Assembly (NCBI RefSeq): GCF_024320785.1
Contig: NZ_JANDBC010000002.1
Span: 569,124-633,123 of the forward strand
Direction of reading: 5' to 3'
DNA: 64,000 nucleotides
DNA from: Gracilimonas sediminicola
GTDB taxonomy: Bacteria; Bacteroidota; Rhodothermia; Balneolales; Balneolaceae
The notes below the pieces were generated by a model. That model saw only the letters and a list, made by a program, of their open reading frames with translations. It made no database searches and was not told where the DNA came from. Positions 16,183-24,527 of the stretch are shown piece by piece (within the stretch, counting starts at the first letter, position 1; each line of letters begins with the position of its first letter). The translations under genes and the position numbers were made by a program.

Positions 16183-17439
16183 ATGAAGAGAACATCCTGG
16201 GAAATAATATTAGCCGGCCTTTTTTTTGTAGGTATTGCCTTATACATCGTAGGGCAGCACTCTGAACCTGAAAAGCCCAAACGCACAGCCTTTGCAAGCG
16301 ATAGCATTCGCATAAACATAGATGGTGAAAAGCTGCATGTTGTTGAGCTTAAGAAACTCGAGAACCTTGAAAATTTAGAGAATCTGAAGAACCTCGAGAA
16401 CTTGAAGAATCTCAAAAACCTCAAGAATATCACTAATTTCTTGCCAGTCGAAATTCAGGAAGAGATTGAAGCTGAGATCAACCAAGCCCTGGAAGAACTT
16501 GAACAGGAAGGCATCAATGTTGATATAAATCGTGAAGAGGGAATTGTTTCCATTAACAAAGAAATGGCGGCAAGCCCCGGAAACTGGACGGTAGTTTCAC
16601 CGGGTGTTTTTGCTTATGTGAAAGAGTTTGATGCTTCAAACGTAGAGCTTACCAATATTAAATTACCCTTTGGCTCTGTCACAATTAAAGGCAGTCAGGG
16701 AAATCAGATTAGATTTACTGTTGAAGCGTCAGGACAAGTTTCAACAAAGGCAGATCTTGAATCGAGGATTAATACTTCAGCGAACATCAACTCAGGTAGT
16801 GCCAACTTTGAAATAAGCAGCCAAAGAGCTTTATCGAAAGATCAAAACATTCATTTACAGGCCACATTGATTATCCCGGAAACCATGAAAGTTTCTTCCA
16901 TAACACAGGCCGGGCATATAACCTCAGATAATGTAACCGGAGAACAAGTATATGAAACCAGGGGCGGACACATTAATCTTACAAATGTAACCGGAGATAT
17001 AAGTGCCAAAACCAGTGGAGGTCATATCACCGTAAACAATTCAGAAGGAAAACTTAACCTGCGCTCTCTTGGCGGACATATAAAGGCTCAGAATATTGTC
17101 GGATCAGTATTAATGAAAACTTCCGGCGGAAATTTAGTTGCTGAAGAACTATCCGGTTCTGTACAGGCACAGACAAATGGCGGTAATATTGAGCTTCACT
17201 TTGTGGATCTTCAAAATTCATCACAGGCAACCACCGGTGCCGGCACCATATCTATTCTCGTCCCCCTATCAACCAATGCAATGTTTGACTTATCCGGAAA
17301 TAAAGTTGAAATCGGTGGTGACCTTAACTTTCAGGGGGAGCAGTCATCAGGGGCAGCTAATGGTAAAATCGGTTCGGGAGAGGCTTCAGTTTCAGCAAAA
17401 ACAAACTATGGAAGAGTTACATTGAAGTCTTCAAATTAG
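16183..17439 (+). CDS. DUF4097-type beta-solenoid protein with L-(E/K)-N repeat
   Basis: A 418-aa protein with an N-terminal membrane helix (about 6-25) and a probable periplasmic body. Residues about 56-85 form ten tandem tripeptides of the type Leu-Glu/Lys-Asn. The C-terminal half (about 210-410) is a repetitive beta-strand domain of the DUF4097/adhesin-like type, with recurrent GGHI and GGN turns about every 20 residues, as expected for a beta-solenoid. Function is unknown; members are envelope proteins in Bacteroidota. It has its own upstream region, divergent from the amidohydrolase. Confidence 0.75.
   Translation: MKRTSWEIILAGLFFVGIALYIVGQHSEPEKPKRTAFASDSIRINIDGEKLHVVELKKLENLENLENLKNLENLKNLKNLKNITNFLPVEIQEEIEAEINQALEELEQEGINVDINREEGIVSINKEMAASPGNWTVVSPGVFAYVKEFDASNVELTNIKLPFGSVTIKGSQGNQIRFTVEASGQVSTKADLESRINTSANINSGSANFEISSQRALSKDQNIHLQATLIIPETMKVSSITQAGHITSDNVTGEQVYETRGGHINLTNVTGDISAKTSGGHITVNNSEGKLNLRSLGGHIKAQNIVGSVLMKTSGGNLVAEELSGSVQAQTNGGNIELHFVDLQNSSQATTGAGTISILVPLSTNAMFDLSGNKVEIGGDLNFQGEQSSGAANGKIGSGEASVSAKTNYGRVTLKSSN
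16348..16437 (+). repeat. Ten-copy 9-nt (3-aa) tandem repeat in DUF4097 gene
   Basis: Ten consecutive codon triplets encode LKK, then LEN three times, LKN, LEN, LKN three times and ITN. Leu is written with CTT, CTC, TTA, CTG and TTG and Asn with AAC and AAT, so the DNA repeat has decayed while the peptide pattern is kept. Confidence 0.9.
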
Positions 17440-17484
17440 ACCCTCTTTTCTTTAACCCTCCTTAAAAGAGCATTCAATCTCTTT

Positions 17485-17550
17485 CTTTGACATCAAAGAG
17501 TTTACAAAAGTTAGAATTCTGAACATTTCTCAGTGTATGCCATTGGCATA
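17485..17550 (+). promoter_or_regulatory. Palindromes upstream of small secreted protein
   Basis: Two short perfect palindromes lie in the leader: CTTTGA-CA-TCAAAG at 17485-17498 and TATGCCA-T-TGGCATA at 17536-17550. They could be operator sites for the gene at 17604, which also has a strong Shine-Dalgarno (AAGGAG), unusual in this window. Regulators are unknown. Confidence 0.35.
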
Positions 17551-17603
17551 TGTGCATATAACATGCATAAATCGCTAATAAAAGATAAGGAGAGGTTACT
17601 TTT

Positions 17604-17993
17604 ATGAGTACACTCAAAAAAATAAGTACAGGATTATTCGCAGCTTTATTCGGAGTATTCACAATTGCGATGACAGCACAAACGACTAACCCTGATCAAG
17701 AGTACACGCAGGCTGAAGCTAAAGAAGATGTTACTTTAATCGGAACGGTTATAGATGCTAAAACAGAAAAACCTATACCTGAGGTAGAGGTTGAAATCAC
17801 AAAAATAGATGAATCCCCTGAAACAAATAAAGAGGGCGAATTCATAACTGAAGACTTAACTACCGGTGAAACCTACACTCTGAAAATTGACCATGATGGC
17901 TATAAAGAGTACAAGAAAAAGGTAAAAACAACCAAAATGGAATCACCTACTATAGAAGTGGTTGTAGAGCTTAAACCAGTTGAGAAGGAATAA
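17604..17993 (+). CDS. Small secreted CarboxypepD_reg-like protein
   Basis: A 129-aa exported protein with a signal peptide ending near MTAQ. The mature part is a single carboxypeptidase regulatory-like beta-sandwich (about 45-125), with the typical GTVIDAKTEKPIPEVEVEI start and a GYKEYKKKV strand. It is very rich in Glu and Lys. Such stand-alone domains are of unknown role and usually bind or present other envelope proteins. An AAGGAG ribosome site and a strong terminator frame it as a single-gene transcript that could be highly expressed. Confidence 0.75.
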   Translation: MSTLKKISTGLFAALFGVFTIAMTAQTTNPDQEYTQAEAKEDVTLIGTVIDAKTEKPIPEVEVEITKIDESPETNKEGEFITEDLTTGETYTLKIDHDGYKEYKKKVKTTKMESPTIEVVVELKPVEKE

Positions 17994-18018
17994 GTACCTA
18001 CTCACTTAATTCTATTTC

Positions 18019-18052
18019 AAAAAAGGGCTTTAAGCAATTAAAGCCCTTTTTT
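18019..18052 (+). terminator. Strong intrinsic terminator
   Basis: A perfect 15-bp stem (18019-18033 with 18038-18052) encloses a GCAA tetraloop, with six T bases in the right arm. It ends the gene at 17604. Confidence 0.92.
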
Positions 18053-18137
18053 AAATATGCTTACAGAAGTCTACTAGATTGAGGATGAACAGAATGACCG
18101 GTTTCTAAATGATTACTGATGCATTATCTTTGGCTTT

Positions 18138-18905
18138 ATGACACCTAAAGTTCACCAAACCAAAGACGGTTCTTCAACTCTCTATTCAGATAGTTTTGAA
18201 CAATTTTATCATAATCCGAATGGAGCGGCATCAGAAAGCCTGCATGTTTTTTTTGAAACACCGGGATTGCTTTCATACCTGGATACAGCTGATTCATTAA
18301 CCATTTTAGAAATTGGGTTTGGCACCGGATTGAATTTCCTGCTGCTGCTTGATATCCTTAAACAGAAAGAGCTTAATATACCCGTAGAATTTTGGTCGGT
18401 AGAGGCTTTTCCCGTTGACCGGAGCACCTCATCTGAGTTCAACTTCAAAGAACATCTTAAACATCCGGAACTCAATGATCTGCTACCGGGCATTTTTGAT
18501 GGACTCAAACCGGGATTGAATAAGCTCCACCCCTTGCCAGGCTTAAGCGCAACGTTGAATCTCTTTTATGGAAAGTTTGAGGATTTTTCTCCGGAGAATG
18601 TACAAGCCGATTTCATCTTTCACGATCCCTTTTCACCCGAAGTAAATGAAGAGCTTTGGACCGGACATACCTTTGAACGGCTGGCTTCATATTCTAAAAA
18701 AGAAGCGGTTCTCGCCACCTACTGCGCAGCTTCAAAAGCCCGTGGAGCCATGTGCGCTGCCGGGTGGAAAGTTGCTCGTTCACAGGGCGCTTTGGGTAAA
18801 CGGGAAATGACGGTTGCTTCGCTTACCCCGGAACCACTGACTGCATTCAAAAGAGTTAACGAAGAGAGATTAGCTGAACGCTACAACACCGGAGATTTCG
18901 ACTAA
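18138..18905 (+). CDS. mnmD: tRNA 5-methylaminomethyl-2-thiouridine methyltransferase MnmD
   Basis: A 255-aa SAM-dependent methyltransferase matching the N-terminal half of MnmC (DUF752). It shows EIGFGTGLNFLLLL as the SAM-binding glycine loop and the family-typical FHDPFSPEVNEELWT. It would methylate the aminomethyl group at the wobble uridine of tRNAs reading Lys, Glu, Gln and similar codons. The oxidoreductase half of MnmC is absent, as is usual for MnmD outside gammaproteobacteria. It converges on engB. Confidence 0.88.
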   Translation: MTPKVHQTKDGSSTLYSDSFEQFYHNPNGAASESLHVFFETPGLLSYLDTADSLTILEIGFGTGLNFLLLLDILKQKELNIPVEFWSVEAFPVDRSTSSEFNFKEHLKHPELNDLLPGIFDGLKPGLNKLHPLPGLSATLNLFYGKFEDFSPENVQADFIFHDPFSPEVNEELWTGHTFERLASYSKKEAVLATYCAASKARGAMCAAGWKVARSQGALGKREMTVASLTPEPLTAFKRVNEERLAERYNTGDFD

Positions 18906-18958
18906 CCCAGAAATTGAGAGCCAAAATCATCTATTTATGGAAGGGATAAAACCGGGTT

Positions 18959-19558
18959 CTATTTGGAATGATTAACAAATTCGGAAATCAGATCTTTTAT
19001 CTCCGGAACGCCTTCTCTGGAATCTGATGAATACGGTAAAATCGGAATCTCAATATTCATCTCTTTAAGGATACGCCGTACCCTTGCTTTCGACTGGTTC
19101 ACTTTATTCCGGGAGATTTTATCCGACTTTGAAAGTACCACTGAAAACGGCTTTTCATTCATCGCCATCCAGTAGAAAAAATCTTCATCAAGCTGGCTGG
19201 GTTCATGCCGTACATCCACAACGTGCAGAATCAGACTCAACGACTCACGATCCAACAGATAATTGCGGATGCTTTTACCCCATCGCTCCCGTTCTTTCTT
19301 GGGAACTTTGGCATAACCATAGCCCGGCAGATCAACCATAAAAAACTCATTACCAATTTTATAGTAATTCATCTGCTGTGTTTTCCCCGGCACATTTGAT
19401 GTCCGTGCTATATTCTTCTTATTCAGAAGGGCGTTAATCAGCGAAGATTTCCCTACGTTAGACCGGCCCGCAAAACATACTTCAGGTAAGCTCGCCGGTG
19501 GACATTCTTCAAGTTTTGTGGCACTGGTAATAAATTTGGGCTGGGCGTTAAACATCAA
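18959..19558 (-). CDS. engB: Ribosome biogenesis GTP-binding protein YsxC/EngB
   Basis: A 199-aa TrmE-Era-EngA-YihA family GTPase needed for large-subunit assembly. G1 is GRSNVGKSSL, G3 is DLPGYGYA, and G4 reads LSKSDK in place of the canonical TKxD. The DLPGYGYAKVPK block is diagnostic for EngB. Its ATG overlaps the purF stop by four bases, so it is co-translated with purF, an arrangement that may link ribosome assembly and purine supply. Confidence 0.93.
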   Translation of the reverse strand: MMFNAQPKFITSATKLEECPPASLPEVCFAGRSNVGKSSLINALLNKKNIARTSNVPGKTQQMNYYKIGNEFFMVDLPGYGYAKVPKKERERWGKSIRNYLLDRESLSLILHVVDVRHEPSQLDEDFFYWMAMNEKPFSVVLSKSDKISRNKVNQSKARVRRILKEMNIEIPILPYSSDSREGVPEIKDLISEFVNHSK

Positions 19559-21063
19559 ACCAACTCGTTTTCTTCTTTCTCAACGCCAAAATTGACCGGC
19601 ACCGGGTAATTACCTGTAAAACAAGCCGTGCAGTAATCATGGCCGGAAGGATTTGCCTCTTTAACGGCGTCAACAAGTCCGTCTGCTGATAAATACCGGA
19701 GGCTGTCCACCCCAATTTCTTTGGCCATTTTCTCGATATCCCGGTCAAATTTATTAGCTATTAACTCATTGGGAGTTGGAAAGTCCATTCCGTAGTAACA
19801 AGGACTGATAATCGGCGGTGAACTCACCAAGAAATGAATTTCAGCCGGATTACATTCTCTGATCATATCAACCAGGTAACGGGAGGTTGTTCCCCGCACA
19901 ATCGAGTCATCAACGATAATAACAACCCGCCCCTCAATCACTCCCCGAACGGGGTTGAACTTGGTTCGCACTTTCTGTTCGCGGGATTTCTGCCCCGGTG
20001 AGATAAAAGTCCGGCCCACATAATGGTTTCGAATCAGTCCGATATCATACTTACAATCGTTGCCTAATTTATTGCTTTCGCTGGCATACCCAAGCGCGGC
20101 GGTGTTACTTGAATCGGGTACCGATATAACAACCGGTTTCTTACCCGTTGTGTTATTCTTCACGATATCAGTTAGTGGATGCTCTTTGGCCAATTGTTTA
20201 CCAAGATTACGTCGGATTTTATCAACCATCTCACCGAAAATCTTGCTGTCGGGGCGAGAGAAGTACACATACTCAAAAATGCACTGACTGGTACCTGTTC
20301 CCTCTTGTGGAGGTATAAAATAGGACTTCGGCTCGTTGTTTTCGTCGGCATCCTTGTCAATCACAATCACTTCGCCGGGCTGCACATCCCGAATGTATTC
20401 GGCATTGTTAATATCAAAAGCGCAGGTTTCGCTGGACACGCAGTATGCACCATCCACTTTACCCAAGGCAAGAGGCCGGAATCCGTTGGGATCTCTGACG
20501 GCGATCAGTTTGTCATCCGTAAGAATAACCAGACAGTAGGCACCCTCAATTTGTTCGAGTGCGTCCATAATCTGATCCATCTGGTCTTCCTTATCACTGT
20601 GCGAAATAAGATGCAGAATTAATTCGGTATCAGAGGTGCTTTGAAAAAGGACGCCTTCTTTGCGGAACCGCTCCCGGATTTGTTTGGCATTTGAAAGATT
20701 CCCGTTGTGCCCAATGGCCAGGTTTCCGTTCCGGTAGTGTACCCGAAAAGGCTGGATATTGGCCGGGTTTTTGGAAGAGCCTGAAGTAGAATAACGGTTA
20801 TGGCCTATAGCATTTTTGCCCCTCAGTATTTTCTTAAACACTTTGGATTTGCTGAACACATTCAAGACCAAGCCAAAGTCTTTATAAGCGGGCATAGAGT
20901 ACCGGCCTTTGTCGTCATCAAAATAAGAGGTAACTATTCCGGCCGATTCCTGTCCCCGGTGCTGTAAAGCGTGCAAACCGTAGTAGGTATGAAGGGCTGC
21001 ATCGGGGTGATTATAGATACCGTAGATTCCGCAATATTCGCGAGGCTTGTCGCTCATATTCAA
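19555..21063 (-). CDS. purF: Amidophosphoribosyltransferase
   Basis: A 502-aa enzyme for the first committed step of purine synthesis: PRPP and glutamine to phosphoribosylamine. The catalytic cysteine is Cys10 in REYCGIYG, after a short propeptide of nine residues as in the Bacillus type. The glutaminase domain is followed by a phosphoribosyltransferase domain with the PRPP loop VVIIVDDSIVRGTTS. Cysteines in TSQCIF, SPCYYG and DYCTACF fit the [4Fe-4S] cluster of the Bacillus-type enzyme. The second Met (codon 3) could also be the start. Confidence 0.96.
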   Translation of the reverse strand: MNMSDKPREYCGIYGIYNHPDAALHTYYGLHALQHRGQESAGIVTSYFDDDKGRYSMPAYKDFGLVLNVFSKSKVFKKILRGKNAIGHNRYSTSGSSKNPANIQPFRVHYRNGNLAIGHNGNLSNAKQIRERFRKEGVLFQSTSDTELILHLISHSDKEDQMDQIMDALEQIEGAYCLVILTDDKLIAVRDPNGFRPLALGKVDGAYCVSSETCAFDINNAEYIRDVQPGEVIVIDKDADENNEPKSYFIPPQEGTGTSQCIFEYVYFSRPDSKIFGEMVDKIRRNLGKQLAKEHPLTDIVKNNTTGKKPVVISVPDSSNTAALGYASESNKLGNDCKYDIGLIRNHYVGRTFISPGQKSREQKVRTKFNPVRGVIEGRVVIIVDDSIVRGTTSRYLVDMIRECNPAEIHFLVSSPPIISPCYYGMDFPTPNELIANKFDRDIEKMAKEIGVDSLRYLSADGLVDAVKEANPSGHDYCTACFTGNYPVPVNFGVEKEENELV

Positions 21064-21187
21064 AGCTCCAGATAATAAGTGATTAAGTAAGTGTTAAAGA
21101 TAAGAAATGATTCGGGGTTTCGGGAATTAGAACTCACAGAAGTTATCTACAGATTGTTCACATCAGTAGCTTGTATGAATCTTTCTA

Positions 21188-23326
21188 TTAGTTTGATGAA
21201 GCTTTGGGCAATTCAATGTAAAAGATGGACCCTTCACCCTCGGTGCTTTCAAACCAGATTTTTCCGTTCATACGCTCTACAAATTCTTTAGAAAGGCTCA
21301 ACCCAAAACCGGTCCCCTTTTCTTTATTGGTGCCTTCTCTTGTCCATGCTTTCTTTGAAAATACTTTACCAGCTTCCTCCTCCGGTATTCCTATGCCGGT
21401 ATCTCTGATAATAATCTTCACATTATGGGAATTAGGCTCAGCCTTAATCTCTATTTCATCACCTTTGCCCGTAAATTTGATGCTATTGGAGACTACATTC
21501 CTAACAACCAGTTGCAGGGCATTCTGATCAGCCAATACGTGCTCGTCTTCCGGAATATGGTGATGTACCTCTACCCCCTTTTTGTTCGCTATAAAAGTAT
21601 GGCTCGAGACAATCTCATCCACAACATTATGGATATTGATAGCACTGATTTCCATTTTCACACCCGATAACTGATCTTTGGCCCATGCAAGCAGATCTTC
21701 CATTACATGCACATTTTTTTGAATGGACATCTCAAGTTCCGGAATCAGCTGAGTGAGTTCCTCTTTTGAAATCACATTGTCTTTAAGAAGGTGGAGGATT
21801 CCCTGCATGGAAGTCATAGGCGTACGCAGGTCATGAGCTATGATGGCAAATAATTTATCTTTTGCTTTGTTAGCCTCTATAAGCTCCTCTTTTTGCGATT
21901 CCAGCACGCTGTTTATTTCTTCACGTTCGCGGGCACTTTTTCGCATCATTAACAACAGAACCACAATCAAAGCTATCACCAGCGAACCCACTACAATAAA
22001 TACATATTGCACCTGTAATCGCCTCTCCTGCTGTGCCTGTTTATCCTGCAATAACCGGTTCACCTCATTTTGACGATCCAGCTCAAGTTGATTCTCGAGT
22101 TCTGCGAGTGCTTGTTCTTTCTCGATACTCGTCAGGCTATCCGACAATTCTTTGTACAATTCTAAGTACTGAAGGGCATCCTCAAAGCGGTTGGCCTCCC
22201 GGTTGGTTTCGTAGAGTTTTTGCCGAATGTCCTGCATAAAAGGAGTGGCACCTAACCTTTCAGCAATATCTCTGGCATTTTCAAAGTATTGAATGCCTTC
22301 TTCATAGCGCTCCATTTCTCTGTACAAGTTACCAAGGCCGAAATTATTATAGTATTCGCCCTGTATGATACCCAGCTGCTGAGAATAAGCAAGTGACTCA
22401 CGAAACTGAGCTTCTGCTTTCTCATAATTGCCCAACTTCCCATTCAGTCTTCCAAGATTATATAGCACGATTACCGGGGGAGAATCCGGGCGGATTTGAT
22501 TATTCAGCTCCAGAGCCTCGTTATACAAATCTAATGCTTCCTGAAGCCTCTCCTGCCCGTTTCGGGTATTTGCAAGATTCAGGGTAGTTCGGTAAAGCTC
22601 AGGCTTGAGGTTTTTCTGCTCAGAAAGGGACTTCGCTTTTTCAAGATAGAACGCCGCTCTCTCGTAATTTTCTTCCTGGTTGTAAGCGTTACCGATGTTG
22701 TTGAGCGTTGTTGCCCAGAACGAAGTGTCACGGGTCATTTCAGCAAAGCGAACCGCATCCAGGTAGTACTCAAACGCCAGGGTAGTCTGCCCCAAATCGA
22801 GGTAAGCATTTGCCATATTTTGGCGAATGCCGGCATTGGTTCTGTCAATTTGAGCACTGTCTAACCGGGATACATACTTAAGGGCTTCTGCATAAGTTTC
22901 GATGGCTTTCGCATCTTCCCCTTTATATGAATAAGCCACCGCAAGCAGGTTGTAGAAATTCACTCTAAGCTTGCTGACAGGATACTTTTCAATGGCTTCA
23001 CTTAAAACAACGATAGCCGAATCTTGTCTTCGTTCGGTAATCAGGATATCTGCGTACCGAAGGCGCGACAGAGCTTTTCCTTTTTGAAACTGCAATTCAT
23101 CCGAAAGGCTGTCTGCACGCCGGGTTTTTCTGCGGGCTTCTGATAAATTACCTTGTTCAACATCCGACTCTGCCTCAGCAAGCCAGCGGAGCACACGGGT
23201 GCTGTCACTTTCACTCCTGATGTTCGCATCTTGAATAGCGTAAACAGGCTGAAGCGCTGCAATTATGAAGAAAAAAGTGAATAATAGATAAACTTTTGAA
23301 GGCATAATCATTATAAAAATGGGCAC
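21188..23326 (-). CDS. TPR-containing sensor histidine kinase
   Basis: A 712-aa membrane kinase. A signal peptide (start here or at codon 8, position 23305) is followed by a periplasmic array of TPR repeats (about 40-420), one membrane helix (about 437-457), a short coiled coil, then HisKA with the phospho-acceptor in AIIAHDLRTP and HATPase_c with the DTGIGIPEEEAGKVF and GTGFGLSLSKEF boxes. No receiver domain is fused and no response regulator gene is next to it, so its partner is elsewhere. The TPR sensor suggests that it reads protein-protein contacts in the periplasm. Confidence 0.92.
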   Translation of the reverse strand: MPIFIMIMPSKVYLLFTFFFIIAALQPVYAIQDANIRSESDSTRVLRWLAEAESDVEQGNLSEARRKTRRADSLSDELQFQKGKALSRLRYADILITERRQDSAIVVLSEAIEKYPVSKLRVNFYNLLAVAYSYKGEDAKAIETYAEALKYVSRLDSAQIDRTNAGIRQNMANAYLDLGQTTLAFEYYLDAVRFAEMTRDTSFWATTLNNIGNAYNQEENYERAAFYLEKAKSLSEQKNLKPELYRTTLNLANTRNGQERLQEALDLYNEALELNNQIRPDSPPVIVLYNLGRLNGKLGNYEKAEAQFRESLAYSQQLGIIQGEYYNNFGLGNLYREMERYEEGIQYFENARDIAERLGATPFMQDIRQKLYETNREANRFEDALQYLELYKELSDSLTSIEKEQALAELENQLELDRQNEVNRLLQDKQAQQERRLQVQYVFIVVGSLVIALIVVLLLMMRKSAREREEINSVLESQKEELIEANKAKDKLFAIIAHDLRTPMTSMQGILHLLKDNVISKEELTQLIPELEMSIQKNVHVMEDLLAWAKDQLSGVKMEISAINIHNVVDEIVSSHTFIANKKGVEVHHHIPEDEHVLADQNALQLVVRNVVSNSIKFTGKGDEIEIKAEPNSHNVKIIIRDTGIGIPEEEAGKVFSKKAWTREGTNKEKGTGFGLSLSKEFVERMNGKIWFESTEGEGSIFYIELPKASSN

Positions 23327-23407
23327 TGATAATAGTAAAAACTATTGCCTTATGTGTTTATCGGCTCTTTCTGTTGCTATAATAAATGAAAAAATTTGTG
23401 ATATAAA

Positions 23408-23431
23408 AAAACCCGCCTTAAAGCGGGTTTT
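23408..23431 (-). terminator. Terminator of osmC
   Basis: AAAACCCGC at 23408-23416 pairs perfectly with GCGGGTTTT at 23423-23431, and the A-run before it gives the U-tract on the minus strand. It ends the osmC transcript just before the kinase gene. Confidence 0.88.
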
Positions 23432-23458
23432 ATATCGGAACTTCTTACTATCTACCAG

Positions 23459-23881
23459 TTAGTTTTCAAGCGTGGCATCTAATTCTATGGTTACTCCACT
23501 CAACGCTTTGGATACGGGACATCCTTTTTTGGCTGCCTCAGCAATTTCCTGAAATTTATCGTTATCGATATTGGGCACATTACCCTTGGATGTCAACTTA
23601 ATGGTGGTAATAGCGCCGGCACCAGGATTAATCGTTACTTCTGCATTTGTCTGTACAGAATTTGGTGTGAAACCGGCTTTATCCAGCTCATTTGACAGTG
23701 CCATCGAAAAGCATCCGGCATGAGCGGCCCCGATTAATTCTTCCGGGTTAGAACCTGATTTATCTTCAAAACGGGTAGCGAAACTGTAAGCACCTTCATA
23801 GGAGCCACTCCCTACTTTCATTGTACCGTTTCCGGATTTCAAATTTCCATTCCAAACTGCTTCTGCTCTTTTTGTTGGCAT
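23459..23881 (-). CDS. osmC: OsmC family peroxiredoxin
   Basis: A 140-aa thiol peroxidase of the OsmC/Ohr superfamily, OsmC branch. The two redox cysteines sit in HAGCFSMAL and KGCPVSKAL, and SNPEELIGAAHAG is typical. It reduces organic hydroperoxides in the cytoplasm. It is a single gene with its own terminator. Confidence 0.93.
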   Translation of the reverse strand: MPTKRAEAVWNGNLKSGNGTMKVGSGSYEGAYSFATRFEDKSGSNPEELIGAAHAGCFSMALSNELDKAGFTPNSVQTNAEVTINPGAGAITTIKLTSKGNVPNIDNDKFQEIAEAAKKGCPVSKALSGVTIELDATLEN

Positions 23882-24093
23882 AATAATTGAATTAGTTTTG
23901 ATTGTAAGTCAATAATCTGAACAGCTTAAAAATGGATTACATTCCACACATTCGACAAACCATAAAATGTGGTTATGTAATTAATTAAGAAAGCTGGGTT
24001 TCCTTATCACCAAGTCTGAACTAAGCATTTTCAGACTGATCAGGCAAACCGAAATGAGAATGGCAAAGCACTGTTCACCTGATGCAACCTTTT

Positions 24094-24189
24094 GAGCGTC
24101 CGCAGGTCCTGGAAGCGTTGTAGAGGTGTGGTTGGTTAGAACCGTGAGCGTTAGTTACCGGCGAACGCTCCAAGGTCCTTCGGACGCTT
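24094..24189. repeat. Imperfect inverted repeat in a 440-base gap
   Basis: Arms at 24094-24120 and 24162-24189 are inverted copies with about 21 of 27 positions matching. Each arm also folds on itself; the right one contains CTCCAA...TTGGAG closed by GTCC-TTC-GGAC. The rest of the osmC to tRNA gap (23882-24324) has no ORF I can support. It may be a REP-like or MITE-like element. Confidence 0.55.
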
Positions 24190-24289
24190 GGAGGTTCTTC
24201 TCTTTTACGTTTCTCTGTTTCTTGATATACCTATCTCTGATTACACTTTAAACAATTTTCGCCTGATGCATTTTCTCTCCGTAAAACAA

Positions 24290-24323
24290 AAAAAGGCAGC
24301 TAAGTTTCCTTAACTGCCTTTTT
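24290..24323 (-). terminator. Terminator after tRNA-Gly
   Basis: AAAAAGGCAG at 24290-24299 pairs with CTGCCTTTTT at 24314-24323, extended by TAAG/CTTA with one mismatch. It lies directly 3' of the tRNA gene, and the upstream A-run provides the U-tract. Confidence 0.85.
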
Positions 24324-24324
24324 G

Positions 24325-24396
24325 AGCGGGAAACGAGATTCGAACTCGCGACCTTCTCGTTGGCAACGAGATGCTCTACCACTGAGCTATTCCCGC
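24325..24396 (-). tRNA. tRNA-Gly (anticodon GCC)
   Basis: The minus strand folds as a cloverleaf. The 7-bp acceptor is GCGGGAA/TTCCCGC with discriminator T, and the D arm is GCTC...GAGC. The anticodon stem is TCTCG/CGAGA around the loop TTGCCAA with anticodon GCC. The T loop is TTCGAAT. It is 72 nt, and the 3' CCA is not encoded. A terminator follows at once. Confidence 0.96.
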
Positions 24397-24527
24397 TTAT
24401 ATCAATAAATTTTTCTCTTCTCAGAGAGCACCAAATATAAGAGTGTTAGGAACTACAATTCAACCTTTTTTTAAAATCAATGCTGAATTTTTTCGAATAT
24501 CTTCGATTCAACGGTGATGTGTGTTAC

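Noticed and set aside
16348-16437. Repeat array as a CRISPR candidate
   Set aside because: The units are 9 bases without spacers and lie in frame inside a coding sequence.
21130-21150. TTATCTACA before purF as a DnaA box
   Set aside because: It has one mismatch and is isolated; a single near-match is expected by chance.
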